This document shows positions 8,675-18,900 of a stretch of DNA of 64,000 nt, in pieces. The position numbers and the translations under genes were made by a program. How positions within the stretch are numbered: position 1 is the first letter of the stretch; every line of letters begins with the position of its first letter. Under the pieces are notes generated by a model. That model was not told the DNA's origin and did not search any database. It saw nothing but the letters and a program-made list of their open reading frames with translations. This DNA is from Pycnococcus provasolii (taxonomy: Eukaryota > Chlorophyta > Pseudoscourfieldiophyceae > Pseudoscourfieldiales), in contig CP150560.1 of the NCBI GenBank assembly GCA_049487715.1, forward strand, positions 620,001 to 684,000. The letters run 5' to 3'.

Positions 8675-9388
8675 CTAGCTCGTTCCTGAGGCTGGGTTCT
8701 CCTGCTTTAAAAGCTCCATGATGACGACGCATATAATAAATGCGAGACTGTCTGTTCCCTTGCTCAACTTCAAGTTCACCCAGTGCTTCGCGCGTAGGAA
8801 GTTGTGGTCCCAGTCCCAGTACGCAACGAGAGGCGGCAGTTCCGCGGCACTCTTTTTGTCGAATCCTGCTGGCACGCAGTACGCTTGGCACTTCACCTTG
8901 ATTCCCTTAATAGCCTCGACGTGGAACAGCGGCGGGCCGACGGTTCCGTCCGGCCCAACGACGCAGAAGTCGCCATCGATGCGCATCACGCCGAGTTTCA
9001 GTTGTGCGCGCTTGTACACGGGCGCTTCAGCCTTGGTGGACGCCTTGGCGTCGACGGGTGCGTCCTTGGTCGGTTTATCGAAGATGTAGATGTCCCACAC
9101 TTTGCGCAGAGGCCCCGTCGCGCACCTCGCCACCTTGGTGCCCGTGGGCGTGACGACGTCGAACCACATTCGCGTACCTTTCGCGACTTCTGTGGTGTAC
9201 ATGGCGACCCCGTTGGCGTCTGTGATGTCGAAGCTCCTCCTGTTGAGCGCGTTACGCTTCGCGAGCGTTATGGTTGTGTACTCTTCGAGCGGCGGCGTGG
9301 TTGCGGGCAGGAGGCACGACTCGGGCGGGTATGACGCGACCGTCTGCTGGAGTTGCTCTAAGTTGAAGCGCGACGTCGCCGCACCCAT
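8675..9388 (-). CDS. LURP-one/Tubby-C-like protein with N-myristoylation signal
   Basis: This is a 237-residue protein with the LURP-one-related (DUF567, Tubby C-terminal-like) pattern: FDITDANGVAMYTTEV, then beta strands with KVWDIYIF and MRIDGDFCVVGPDG, ending in a hydrophobic helix DSLAFIICVVIMELL that fits the buried helix of the closed barrel. The start at 9388 is preferred over a longer frame because it yields MGAATSRF, a good N-myristoylation consensus (Gly2, Ser6), consistent with membrane tethering. Related proteins include plant LOR proteins and scramblase-fold proteins; biochemical function is unknown. It is convergent with the MscS-like gene. Confidence 0.72.
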   Translation of the reverse strand: MGAATSRFNLEQLQQTVASYPPESCLLPATTPPLEEYTTITLAKRNALNRRSFDITDANGVAMYTTEVAKGTRMWFDVVTPTGTKVARCATGPLRKVWDIYIFDKPTKDAPVDAKASTKAEAPVYKRAQLKLGVMRIDGDFCVVGPDGTVGPPLFHVEAIKGIKVKCQAYCVPAGFDKKSAAELPPLVAYWDWDHNFLRAKHWVNLKLSKGTDSLAFIICVVIMELLKQENPASGTS

Positions 9389-10134
9389 GATGGTAAGGTT
9401 GACTTGGTTCAAATAGGAAGCAGACGTGCGTGTGACGTGACGTGATGCAAGAAACAGCCGTCTCCAATACAGCTTCAGAACAAGGTTAGCTTGTGAGCAA
9501 GAAGGTGCGAGCAATTACTAAAAAGAAACACACGTGCGATGAACCGAGGCGCAATGAAATGAAATGAACGGAGACAACTTTGGAATTGGGGCGTGTGCCA
9601 CCGTGGACGGACAGAAGCTGTGTGTTGGCGTTGGCGGCCTGGATGGACCTGAGCGGCAAGTTCGACTTGGCTTTGGCAGTTTGGCATGGGGTTTTATACC
9701 CTTACCAAGGGGAGATAACAGTTGTTATCTCCCCTTGCCCTTACAGTAAACCTTTACTCTCTTTGGGTCCCAAACAGATTCCCATCACTACCGGCAGGCC
9801 GGGTACCTATGCGCGCAAGCAACTATGTCGTTTCTTCGGACGAAAGGTCGGATAACTTAGTCTATCGAGTTATCGGAGGTGGTATGAGTATTTATCGGTC
9901 GAAGTTCAGCCTGATGACCCTGATGAAGTTCAGGTTAGGGTTGTGAACTAGGGTTAGGACTAAGAAGTAGGAAGTAGGGGAAGCTCTTCCTGGAGCCGCC
10001 TTTGGCGTTTTCTTCTGTCAATAGAATCTGTCTGGACTCTGGGGCTGTTTCTTGGTGGGGCCTTGGTGGGGGGTGAAATCCTATCCTCTCCCTCCTTCTC
10101 TTCATAAGAGTCCGTGTTCATTCTCATTCTCGTC
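9389..10134. other. Divergent promoter region with hairpin and degenerate telomere-like repeats
   Basis: No gene is seen. It separates the divergent LURP-like and mTERF-like genes. It contains a long perfect inverted repeat (9706-9737) and, at about 9930-9957, GTTAGGGTTGTGAACTAGGG, a degenerate TTAGGG motif. Confidence 0.55.
9706..9737. repeat. Perfect 15-bp inverted repeat with 2-base spacer
   Basis: The left arm CAAGGGGAGATAACA (9706-9720) and the right arm TGTTATCTCCCCTTG (9723-9737) are exact reverse complements around GT. It contains GATAA/TTATC cores. It could be a dimeric factor site or a cruciform. Confidence 0.95.
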
Positions 10135-10842
10135 ATGGTGATGGTGGCTTCTTGTGGAACTTCGTCTGTAGTTCATCCTGTGCGTGCTGTGCGTGCTCGT
10201 GCTCGTCCTTTGCATCCTCGTGTTTTGCGTGCGTCATCCTCTTCATCGTTTTCGAATCCCGAATCGGCCGAGCCGCTCTCATCACCACCCCCTCCTGAAC
10301 CTGCTCAGGAGCCTTCTTCTTTGCCTTCTGAATCTGTGCCCGAGCCTTCTGAGGGGCCGTTCAACCGCTCCGTGGTTGGTACGGGACGACTTGGGTCGCG
10401 ATCGCGATCCAAGGCGAACGAGTTTGACCCCGCGCGACTCCGCAAGTTTCTCATCGAAGAGGAAAAGTGGGATAAGGTGTGGGCCCTTGATATCGTCGAC
10501 GACATCATCATGGGAAGGCGAGAGGGAGTCTCCGTCGAACAAACGAAGCAAGTGTTCGACTGGCTGAAAAAGTATGGACTGCCCGCCGAGGATGTGTGCA
10601 ACGTCGTCGCGCGATCACACGCGCTGCTCAACACGCCAACTACCGCACTCGACGAACTCGCAAAACACTTCATCAAAAAAGGCGTGCCAGGAGGAAAGGT
10701 CGCCAAGGTGTTCCTGCACCACCCCGCGCTCGTCGACTATACCGAAGCGCCCGACGGCAAAAGCCTCGTCAAGGGAAAAACTGTCGCCGTCGTCGACTTC
10801 ACCAACGACAAACTCACGTGCAGCTACAATCGCCAGCAGTAA
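10135..10842 (+). CDS. Small mTERF-like plastid-targeted protein
   Basis: This is a 235-residue protein. The first 40 residues (MVMVASCGTSSVVHPVRAV, Arg/Ser/Ala-rich) look like a plastid transit peptide, followed by a Pro/Glu/Ser linker. The C-terminal half is helical and carries repeat-like segments of the mTERF type: GLPAEDVCNVVARSHALL then KKGVPGGKVAKVFLHHPALV. mTERF proteins bind organellar nucleic acids through many such repeats, but only about two are seen here, so this is either a minimal member or a different helical protein. The start is at 10135 (ATGGTGATGG). It converges with the D-lactate dehydrogenase gene. Confidence 0.5.
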   Translation: MVMVASCGTSSVVHPVRAVRARARPLHPRVLRASSSSSFSNPESAEPLSSPPPPEPAQEPSSLPSESVPEPSEGPFNRSVVGTGRLGSRSRSKANEFDPARLRKFLIEEEKWDKVWALDIVDDIIMGRREGVSVEQTKQVFDWLKKYGLPAEDVCNVVARSHALLNTPTTALDELAKHFIKKGVPGGKVAKVFLHHPALVDYTEAPDGKSLVKGKTVAVVDFTNDKLTCSYNRQQ

Positions 10843-11074
10843 CCAAAGATCGGAGTCACTTCGTCCAACAACTGTTTTTTTCACATATTCACCTATTAGC
10901 TCATGTACTTCTAAACTACCTACAGTACATAAGAGCTCCGCTTGCGCACTTGTTGTCGTTGTTAATAGTCGTCGCCACCACGCAATCAACGGTATGCATT
11001 TACTTACACTCACTCTGGTTTTCAAAAGTTTGTTTCAGTGTTTTCTTTTCTATTCTTTTTCTTTTGCTCAGTGA

Positions 11075-13111
11075 TCAATCGTGGTGATGACTCAATCCGC
11101 ACTCGCCCGTGTACTTGTGACCAACCTTCGTTCCGCCAACACCAGGGTTCATCATGTTCAATGGGTCCGCCTTCATCCATCGCGCCTGCGTGGGAGGTGG
11201 CGCCAAGTACTCCGTGCCATGCCCGTGCTCCGCAGGAAGCTTGCCGCCGACCCTTTCCACCTCCGCCTTGATCTGCATCTTGCACGCGTGCACGTCCACG
11301 CCATTCGCGAAGGACAAATCCTCGTGAACGACATTGCATCCAAAGTGCCCGTACCTCATGCGAATGAGTGGCTCGACGCCTTCTGGCATGACGGGGCACG
11401 TGTCGTGCTTCTTAGGGAGCGCGTAGTCCAGCGAAAGGCCCTGCACGCCCTCTCCGTAGCAGCGCGTCGTGAACGCGGGCGCGCAGGCGAAGCGAAAGAG
11501 CTGCGCGCGGGCGGCGGCGCCCGACGCCTTGTCGCACTCGTGAATGTCCACGTCCATTCCCTTCGTCGCGTCCTCGATGCGCTTGATGAGTCGGTCACCC
11601 TCGCCATCTCCAAAGTCGCACGCATCAATCAGCACGTTGTGGTCGCGTTTCCGGCCGAGCGCGTCCAGCTCGCCCGGCGTTATCGTGGGCATCAGAGGGT
11701 TGAACAGGTACGACAGGCGGTCGAGTGCACCCTTGGCGTACGGCAGCGGCAGCGAGTCGACGCGCGAGCGGAGCGCCCAGATGGATCCCATCGGAGCCAT
11801 GCCGAACAGGCGAATGAGCAGCACGAGGCCGCGTCCTGCTTGGTCCACCGTCTCGAACGTGTCGCGGTCCATGTACTCGATCGAGCGAGGCAGGTCCTGC
11901 GGCGTCGCGAGGGCAGCCTTGCGCACGGCGTTCGCCGCCTCGAAGCTCCCGCAGCTCACCCACAGCGTTTTCGTCGAGAGCGCCTCCGCGAAGCTCTGGT
12001 GCACGGTGGCGAGGATGAGCACCTTGCCCTCCATGCGATTCGGCGCCGGTCCCGACGTGTCCGCGTTGAAGCGCGAACAGTCGCCGTCGAGTTTGGTGAC
12101 GCTCTTGGCGTAGTTGGCATTGTACGCGGGCGTCTTGCTCCCGCTCGGCGTCTCCTTGAGGTTCTCGCCCGTCTCCAGGCGCTTGAACAGGTCTGCCGTG
12201 CCGTCGTTCTCGAGCCCGAGCGTGTCCGTCAGCTGAACCTTGCCGTTCGCGTCGACGCTCATGTACAGCGCGCGTTCCGTGTACGCCGGTCCCTTGCGTA
12301 TCTGCGTGCCTCCCGATCCGTAGCTCACGCCGCCCGCGACGGACGGGTTCAGGAACGTGCTTCCAAGAGTGCTGTGCCCCTCCCTCTTGGTTCCCTGCAG
12401 CGCGGCGTTGACGTCGAGGATGCCCGCGCCCGCGAGGCAGACGACGCGCTCGCCGTTGGAGATGGGCGTCACGCGCCTCATCTTGCGCATGCTCAAGACG
12501 ACCGCGGGTCGTGTGTCGCGCGGCACACTTCCTCCCGTGAGACCTGTGTTTGCTCCCTGAGGCAGCACGGCGACGCCGTGGTCGACGCAGAGCTGCATGG
12601 CGTCGATGGCGCCCTGCAGCGTCTCCGGGCACGCGACGGCGACCGTCTGCCCTCCTGCTCCGATACGCGCACCAACGGTGAACGGGCTTCCTTGGTTCGC
12701 GTCGGTGATGACGCACTTTGCGCCAAGTTTTTCCTTGAGAGCGGCAACGAGCGCGTCAGCCTTGGCGTCGCTCTCGCAGCACGTTCGGGGCACGGGCATG
12801 ACGCGTTTGTTGATGGCGAGGTCGTCCCGTCCGACGGCAAATCCTGCGGCGAGGCACGCGGCGCCGGTCGCGACGTACTTCCACGTGTTTGAACTTGCAG
12901 CACCTGACGTTCCCGCGGCGGTTGCAGCAGCGGCGGCAGCTCCTGAGGCGGTGGATGTCGTCGCCTTTTGAGCCGCCGTCGCCGCCGCCTGCGTCGTCAT
13001 GGTCATGCGCGCAGACATGACGGGTGGCGACCTCGTCAAGGCTGATGCCGCTGAGACGCGCGTCACCGTGAGGCACCGTGCTCCTAGAGCGGTTAGCGTG
13101 AGCGCCGTCAT
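11075..13111 (-). CDS. Quinone-type D-lactate dehydrogenase (FAD-linked oxidase, Dld family), organelle-targeted
   Basis: This is a 678-residue protein closely patterned on bacterial membrane-associated Dld (about 571 residues), which oxidises D-lactate to pyruvate and passes electrons to quinone. The FAD-binding PP-loop is visible as LPQGANTGLTGGSVPRD and GAGILDVNAAL, followed by STFLNPSVAGGVSYGSGG. The Dld-specific cap and C-terminus appear as YGHFGCNVVHEDLSFANGVDVHA, PAEHGHGTEYLAPP and a conserved NMMNPGVGGTK end. The extra 100 N-terminal residues are Ala/Thr/Arg-rich with a hydrophobic patch (ATGAACLAAGFAVG), fitting plastid or mitochondrial import. The affinity to bacterial Dld suggests an ancient transfer. 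The long open frame on the opposite strand is a codon-bias shadow. Confidence 0.88.
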   Translation of the reverse strand: MTALTLTALGARCLTVTRVSAASALTRSPPVMSARMTMTTQAAATAAQKATTSTASGAAAAAATAAGTSGAASSNTWKYVATGAACLAAGFAVGRDDLAINKRVMPVPRTCCESDAKADALVAALKEKLGAKCVITDANQGSPFTVGARIGAGGQTVAVACPETLQGAIDAMQLCVDHGVAVLPQGANTGLTGGSVPRDTRPAVVLSMRKMRRVTPISNGERVVCLAGAGILDVNAALQGTKREGHSTLGSTFLNPSVAGGVSYGSGGTQIRKGPAYTERALYMSVDANGKVQLTDTLGLENDGTADLFKRLETGENLKETPSGSKTPAYNANYAKSVTKLDGDCSRFNADTSGPAPNRMEGKVLILATVHQSFAEALSTKTLWVSCGSFEAANAVRKAALATPQDLPRSIEYMDRDTFETVDQAGRGLVLLIRLFGMAPMGSIWALRSRVDSLPLPYAKGALDRLSYLFNPLMPTITPGELDALGRKRDHNVLIDACDFGDGEGDRLIKRIEDATKGMDVDIHECDKASGAAARAQLFRFACAPAFTTRCYGEGVQGLSLDYALPKKHDTCPVMPEGVEPLIRMRYGHFGCNVVHEDLSFANGVDVHACKMQIKAEVERVGGKLPAEHGHGTEYLAPPPTQARWMKADPLNMMNPGVGGTKVGHKYTGECGLSHHHD

Positions 13112-14021
13112 GGAGCCTCACTTGCGTTGTGTGGTGCAAGCTCAAGACGAAGACACTGTTTCGGTAAGTACAGGTCTCTCCAGTAGGGTAAGTAGTGCCA
13201 AGTGCAAGAAAAGCTCACGGAGGGGTCCCGAGGTACCCTAGGTAGTACAGTCTCACGGCATACACAAGCAACTGTTCCAGCGCCTGTTGTGCGTGCTATA
13301 ATAGACTTACTTTAGAAAAATATCTGATTACAACGTTCGAACGACGTTGATCACCCCAAGCAAGACGTTCGTTCGTTCTTTACCAACGTGTGTCGACACA
13401 CATTCCTCACTAAGACCTATGCTTGCTCGACAACAATGTTGAAGGAAGACGATGATCAAGCACCGATCAAGGTCGTCTTCATCAAGCCATCAAGTTGATG
13501 TGCTCATCAAGTTGGTCGATCAATCAACGCATCAACCTGAACAACGTGAACGAGTAAAAAATAACGAAGCAACCTCTCATGTGAAGTGAAGAAAAATAAA
13601 ATCAATGACGGCAACGAAGCCTACCCTTGCGCGAACCCCTCAGGCTGTCAGGGGTGATGAACCCCTCCCTCCCTGTGATTCTGTGAATCGGCCCCTCGTG
13701 AACCCGAACCAGCTAACCCTAACCCTAACCCTAACCCTAACCCTGGGCTAAGTGGGCCCTGTCGTTCCTCCCTGCCCCTGGGACCCTCCCTTCCCTGCAG
13801 CTGCCTCTCGTGGCATTCGTCCTCCCTGTTTTTTTTCCCCACGGGCTGTCGTGGCATTCATTGGGTATGTCATGGCGCACTCTCCGAAGTAACTTGATAC
13901 GTCAAGCTCACCGTTATCGTGGTCGTTTGATACGTCAATCCAACAGAGAAACACAAGCACGCAAAACCCCTCCCTCTTTAGATTCCTCAGATAATTTCAA
14001 AACATCCTTCCCTCCTCTCAT
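13112..14021. other. Intergenic spacer with interstitial telomere-like repeats
   Basis: No gene is seen between the divergent D-lactate dehydrogenase and UBC-2OG genes. It contains GATCAAG/TCATCAAG near-repeats at 13453-13530 and a CCCTAA tract at 13713-13744. Confidence 0.6.
13713..13744. repeat. Interstitial telomere-like (CCCTAA)n, about 5 copies
   Basis: Uninterrupted CTAACC units lie about 280 bp upstream of the next coding start. The unit reads TTAGGG on the minus strand, not the plant TTTAGGG heptamer. Confidence 0.95.
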
Positions 14022-15463
14022 ATGAAGATGGAGTCAGATGTGCCACGGTCATCGTCAGCGTGCCCCGCTCTGTTTGATGAACTTCGCTCGATTCACCAAA
14101 AAATGGTGACGACCTGAAAGGTTGGCCTGCGTACGTGCGATCTTTAAGCACGGCGGACGAAATCCGAACGTGCGAATACGCGCTCTTCGATGATACAGAC
14201 GGTAAAACTGCCGTGCAAATCAACGACGAGCCTGAAGAAGGACCGTGGGAAATTGACGCTGTCATACGAGGTGGAGAAGGGACAAACTACGACCGAGACT
14301 TCAGAATCGTCCTCACTTTCCCTGGTGACTGGCCCAAACGACCCGCACGCGTGCGTATCAAGGGAATTCTTCACCACATCCTCCTCATGGATGGAAACGA
14401 GCCGATGCCCGTCTTCTACCACCCGCAGGGTACGTACGCGCCGTCAAACACCGAGGGAACGTACGACATCATGACTTGCCTAAAGGCTGTTCACGGATTC
14501 TTCACCGCGCCGCTCAAGTGGCCTGAAGGGAGCATGTCGCCACTCCAGGAGCGAGAAATTGCGAGGCAGTGGGAGGAGGCCGCCGCCTCAGACGCCGAAC
14601 GGCACGAAATCATATCAAAATATAGGAACGACGTCGGTGCCAAGCACAACGCACTCTTTGAGGCGGCAGATAGCAAAGTGCTGCCACGTGCATGGTTTGA
14701 CGCGGAATTTGCACGCGTCGTACTCGACGGAGAAGGCGATGCCGATGCAATACGCGCGATGGTGAAGGAAGAGTGCGCTGGTGCGTACAGCTTTCCATTC
14801 GTCACGAAGGAGTTCTCCGACATGGTGATCGAGGAGGCGGAGCACTACCAGCAGAGTGGCTTGCCCGTGCGACGTCCCAACTCGATGAACGCGTACGGCC
14901 TGATCTTGAACGAAATTGGTCTCGAAGGCTTGATGGACGCGCTACAGCAGCAAGCATTTCTCCCGGTGTCGCGAGCACTCTTTCCCGCTGAGGTGGCTTG
15001 CCGTTTCGACGCCCACCACAGCTTTTTGGTGCACTACGAGATTGGACACGACTTAGGCTTGGACATGCACACCGACGATAGCGACATTACGTTCAACACC
15101 TGTCTAGGCAAGGAGTTTGAAGGTGCCGGTCTCACCATATGCGGCGTGATGGGCGAGGAGGGCATGCGCAAGCTTCGTCACGTTTACTCGCACGTCGTCG
15201 GTCGGTGTCTCGTGCATCTCGGTAGGCACAGGCATGGCGCGGACGACATCACGAAGGGCGAGCGTTTGAATTTGATTTGCTGGAACCACAATTACCTGTG
15301 GCGTAAGAGCTCGCCATACAAGACGCTAACGCTTCCTGATGAGACGGAGCCGCCTGATGCGCAGTGTTTGAGCTTTACGCATGACCGCGACCACCCGAAC
15401 GCGAAGCCGAGCGCGTGGTACCCGCCAAAGAGGAGCGAGGTTCGTTTCGACAAGCGCGTTTGA
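14022..15463 (+). CDS. UBC-fold domain fused to a 2OG-Fe(II) oxygenase; probable one-base frame break near the start
   Basis: The main frame is open from 14081 to 15463 but has no usable Met. Its first half resembles a ubiquitin-conjugating (E2) fold: WEIDAVIRGGEGTNYDRDF, FPGDWPKRPARVRI, then a HP-containing loop, but the catalytic Cys position lacks Cys, so it would be a UEV/RWD-like non-catalytic domain. The second half is a prolyl-4-hydroxylase-like oxygenase with H..D in DMHTDDSD (codons at 15068 and 15074), a distal His in HRHGADDITKGERLNL and Arg in GER. ATGs at 14022 (encoding a helix-like ACPALFDELRSIHQK) and 14077 lie in other frames. Each would join the main frame if the A6 run at 14098-14103 were one base longer or shorter. 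The likely role is hydroxylation of a ubiquitin-pathway or ribosomal target, inferred only. Confidence 0.65.
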
Positions 15464-15901
15464 CCTGGACGTGGACCTGGAAGTGTAACACATAAGCAAA
15501 CACTCTGTACGGTACATGCGTGACGTGATATTTGGTATGTGTACAGTACATACCGGAACGTTAACTTTTAAGATAGTATGATGCTATTGGGTAAACCTGG
15601 ATTAGTTACAGAACTCCGGGGATTGAAGAAAACGAAAAGAAAAGAGGGGAGGAGAGGAGCCTATGATCTCTCCTCCCGTGAGCAGGCGCGCGCATGCGTG
15701 GCACGACGCGCATATTCGAATCTGCGGTGAGCACGTAGGTAGAGGTCGCGGGGATCGGAGTGGTCAGGATGTAGAGAGGAGCGAGGTGAGGGTGATGGTA
15801 TTGGGGGTTTGAGAAAGAAAGTATATTTTACGACTCGTTTCGGGGTTGGATGGGTGCATTCCGCCGTAAGCTTCCGTTTCCCAGCAAAGTCAAGTACAGC
15901 T
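15464..15901. other. Intergenic spacer
   Basis: No gene is seen. It includes TGTACAGTACATA (15539-15551) and CTGTACGGTAC (15505-15515) palindromic motifs after the upstream stop. Confidence 0.55.
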
Positions 15902-18900
15902 ATGTCGCCGCCCATGCATGCTGTGGATGCGTGTTTGGTTCCCGGCGGCGTGCTCTCCAAAGAAGGCGACCACGGGCGTCGGCGCTTCCGCTTTTTGCTG
16001 CTCGACGCCTCGGAGGTGTACCAGACGGACCTCATGGCTTCTCTTTCCCTGTCCAGTGCGCCGATGTCGGTCGTAACGCGCGCTGGTGGTTTGGGTGGGT
16101 TTGTGGGTGGTGGTGGTTCTTCTGCTGGTGGCGTATCAGGCGTGCTCCGTCTCTCGTCCACGCACGTCATGTTCGAGCCCTCGCAAGCAGCTCTGCCGTT
16201 CCTGCGCGTGCCAATCAGGGACATCGTACGTTCGCAGGCGCCAAGTCAAGCGGCGAAGACGACGGCGGCGGGACAGGCGAACGGAGGAAACGCAACAACA
16301 AGCTTTTGCTGCGTCAACGCGGATGCAAACACCATCACGTTCGCAACGTCTGTCGTCATCGAGGGACTGCAGCACGGACTCGCGCATCCGCTCGTCACGA
16401 GAAGGAGCGCGACGCCAATCACTGTCAGAGTCACGCCAGCTTTTGGAAGTGCGGACGTGCTCGCAACAAGCATTAACGAGCTCGCCGAGGGGAACGCAAG
16501 GTTGGGTGACGAGGCGCACGCGGAACTGCTGCGTGTGCGCCAGCGAGCGAACATTCCGAAGTTGGCTGAGGTGGAGATGGAAATGGCCAATAAGCCACCG
16601 CGATTTCACGCGACGTGCGAACGCCTGTCCCCCCTGTGCCGCGTTCCTGGGCGGTTTGCCGTCACGGACACACACGTCTACTTCGTGCACCTGCATTCCG
16701 CCGCAGACCCGAACGGAAATGCGCTCGAAAAGTGGTCAACAGGTACCGTGCTTGCGTTCGCGAGAAGGCGCACGCAGCGTGCGGACGTCAGCCTGGAAGT
16801 TTGGTTCGATGCGGTCACCCCGGACGGCGCGCTCTTCACGTTCGCGTCAAAGGATGAGCGCGACGCGGCGTACGACGCGCTGCACGCAACCGCATCCGAC
16901 AATGCGCGAGCGATGACAGACTTGCTCACGCCGGGCGGCGTTGCGCGCATGCTCATGCCGCTGTGGAGTAAAGGGTGCATTTCCACATTTGACTACCTGA
17001 TGGTCGTCAACTTGGCCGCGGGGCGTAGCCGCAACGACGCCGCGCTGTGGCCTGTGTTCCCGTGGGTGCTCGCAGACTACAGCAGCGCGACGCTCGATCC
17101 GAGGCGTGCGCCGCTACGCGACCTCAGCAAGCCCGTGGGAGCGCTGAATCCCGCGCGGCTCACGCAGCTTAGACAGCGCATGGCCGCCATGCCTTCTGGT
17201 GCTGGCCCACTTTCGGCGCCTTACTTGTACGCCACGCACTACAGCTCGCCGCTGTACGTATTTTTCTTCCTGCTGCGATGCGCACCGCTGCACGCGCTGC
17301 GCTGCCAAGGCTGGCGCTTCGATCGAGCGGAGCGCCTGTTTCGAGACATGAGTCTTTGCTGGGAGGGCGCCACGGGGCGCAACGCCGGCGACGTGAAGGA
17401 GCTCATCCCCGAACTGTACCAGGGTGGCGAGCTCACGGAGATGTGGCGAGGGCAGGCGGCACCCGCGAGCATGGTCTTGAGGAATTTGCTTGATCTGCCT
17501 TTGGGCACGCTACAGGATGGCACTGTCGTCCACGACGTGGCACTGCCGCCCTGGTGTGGCGCGGGAGGTGGCGGCGCGCGTCCTGAATTGGCTTTTCGTG
17601 ATGCCATGCGCGAGAGCCTAGAGAGTGACGCGGCGAACAACGACAAGGACAGGGGTATCGCTGCTTGGTTAGATTTGGTGTTTGGCGTGAATGCGCGAGG
17701 CGCTGAGGCTATGAAGCACGACAACGTGTTTGCGCCTCTGTGCTATGCCAGCGACGCCGACTTGGAGGCGGCTGCTGCTGCAACTGCGGCGGGCGATGCG
17801 TTAAGAGGCGCTGAGGCGCTCGACGCACTCAGGCTGCAGGCTGACGAGTTTGGCACCGTGCCAAAGCAGGTATTTGTGGGGAGGCATCCTCCCAGGGATG
17901 TTGCGACGGATGCAGGCCGGCCAAAAGGCGTATCAATCTACGGATTGAGATTTGGGGAGGAACCCGGTGATGTGAGTTCGGTGCTCGAAAGAATCAAAGG
18001 TGCGCTAGGAGATGAGCTGGTCACTGCAGGATTGGGAGGTGAGCTGGCTGAGAAAGCCACGGTGGAGATGCCGGCGGAGGCACCAGCTCCATCGCCACCC
18101 ATCCTGCCGCCGTCGCCCATCCTACCGCCGCAGCCACAGCCGCCGCCGTCATCTTCGTCTGCGCCGTCGTCTTCGTCCGCAGATGCACCGCCGCCACCGG
18201 GATGCACGACCGCCACGCCGCTGCTGCAGGCACACCGCGGGCCATGTGCCGCCGTCGCTGCCGCCGGATCGCTTCTGTACACCGCTGGCGACTCGTCCCT
18301 TCGTGCGTTTGCGCTGCCTAGCGGCACTCCCACGAGGCAGGCTACGTTGGGCACGCTGCCGCTCTCAAGCCTCACGCTCCTCACGAGCGGCGAGTCCGAA
18401 GTGCTTGCTCTCGCAGGCTCGTTTGATGGGAGCGTGTACGCGTACGCGCACGCCTTTGGCAGCCTGCTGGGCGCCGTTTGCGCGCACGACGACGCCGTCA
18501 GCTGCACATGCGCGCTCGACGGTGGGAGGCTTGCATCTGGGTCTTGGGATGGCTCGGTGTTGCTCTGGGATGTTGCCTCCGTGCGCTGGGGCGGTCCACG
18601 GACGCAGGTGCGCCAGGTTCTTGAGGTTGAAGCGGCTGTGAATGCGCTATTGCCAACAGCTGGTGGCGTGCTCGTCGGCGACGCGCGCGGCGACGTGGGG
18701 CTGGCGGATCCTCGCGCGCCGCCGTCAGGGAGCCTGAGTTGGCGCCTCGGCGGCGGCGGCGTGGTTGGTCTGGCGGACGCCGCGCTCTCGGGCGTCGTCG
18801 CCGCGGTCGCCGATGGCGATCTGGTGTTGCTGGATGCCCGCAAGGGAGGCGTGGAGCTGGCGCGCGTCGTCACAGGAGGAGGCGCTCGTCTGACTTGTTT

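Noticed and set aside
11081-12892. A 603-codon plus-strand frame opposite the D-lactate dehydrogenase
   Set aside because: Same antisense codon-bias effect; no domain, while the other strand has full Dld motifs.
13713-13744. A chromosome end
   Set aside because: Single-copy genes continue on both sides of every telomere-like tract, so these are interstitial.
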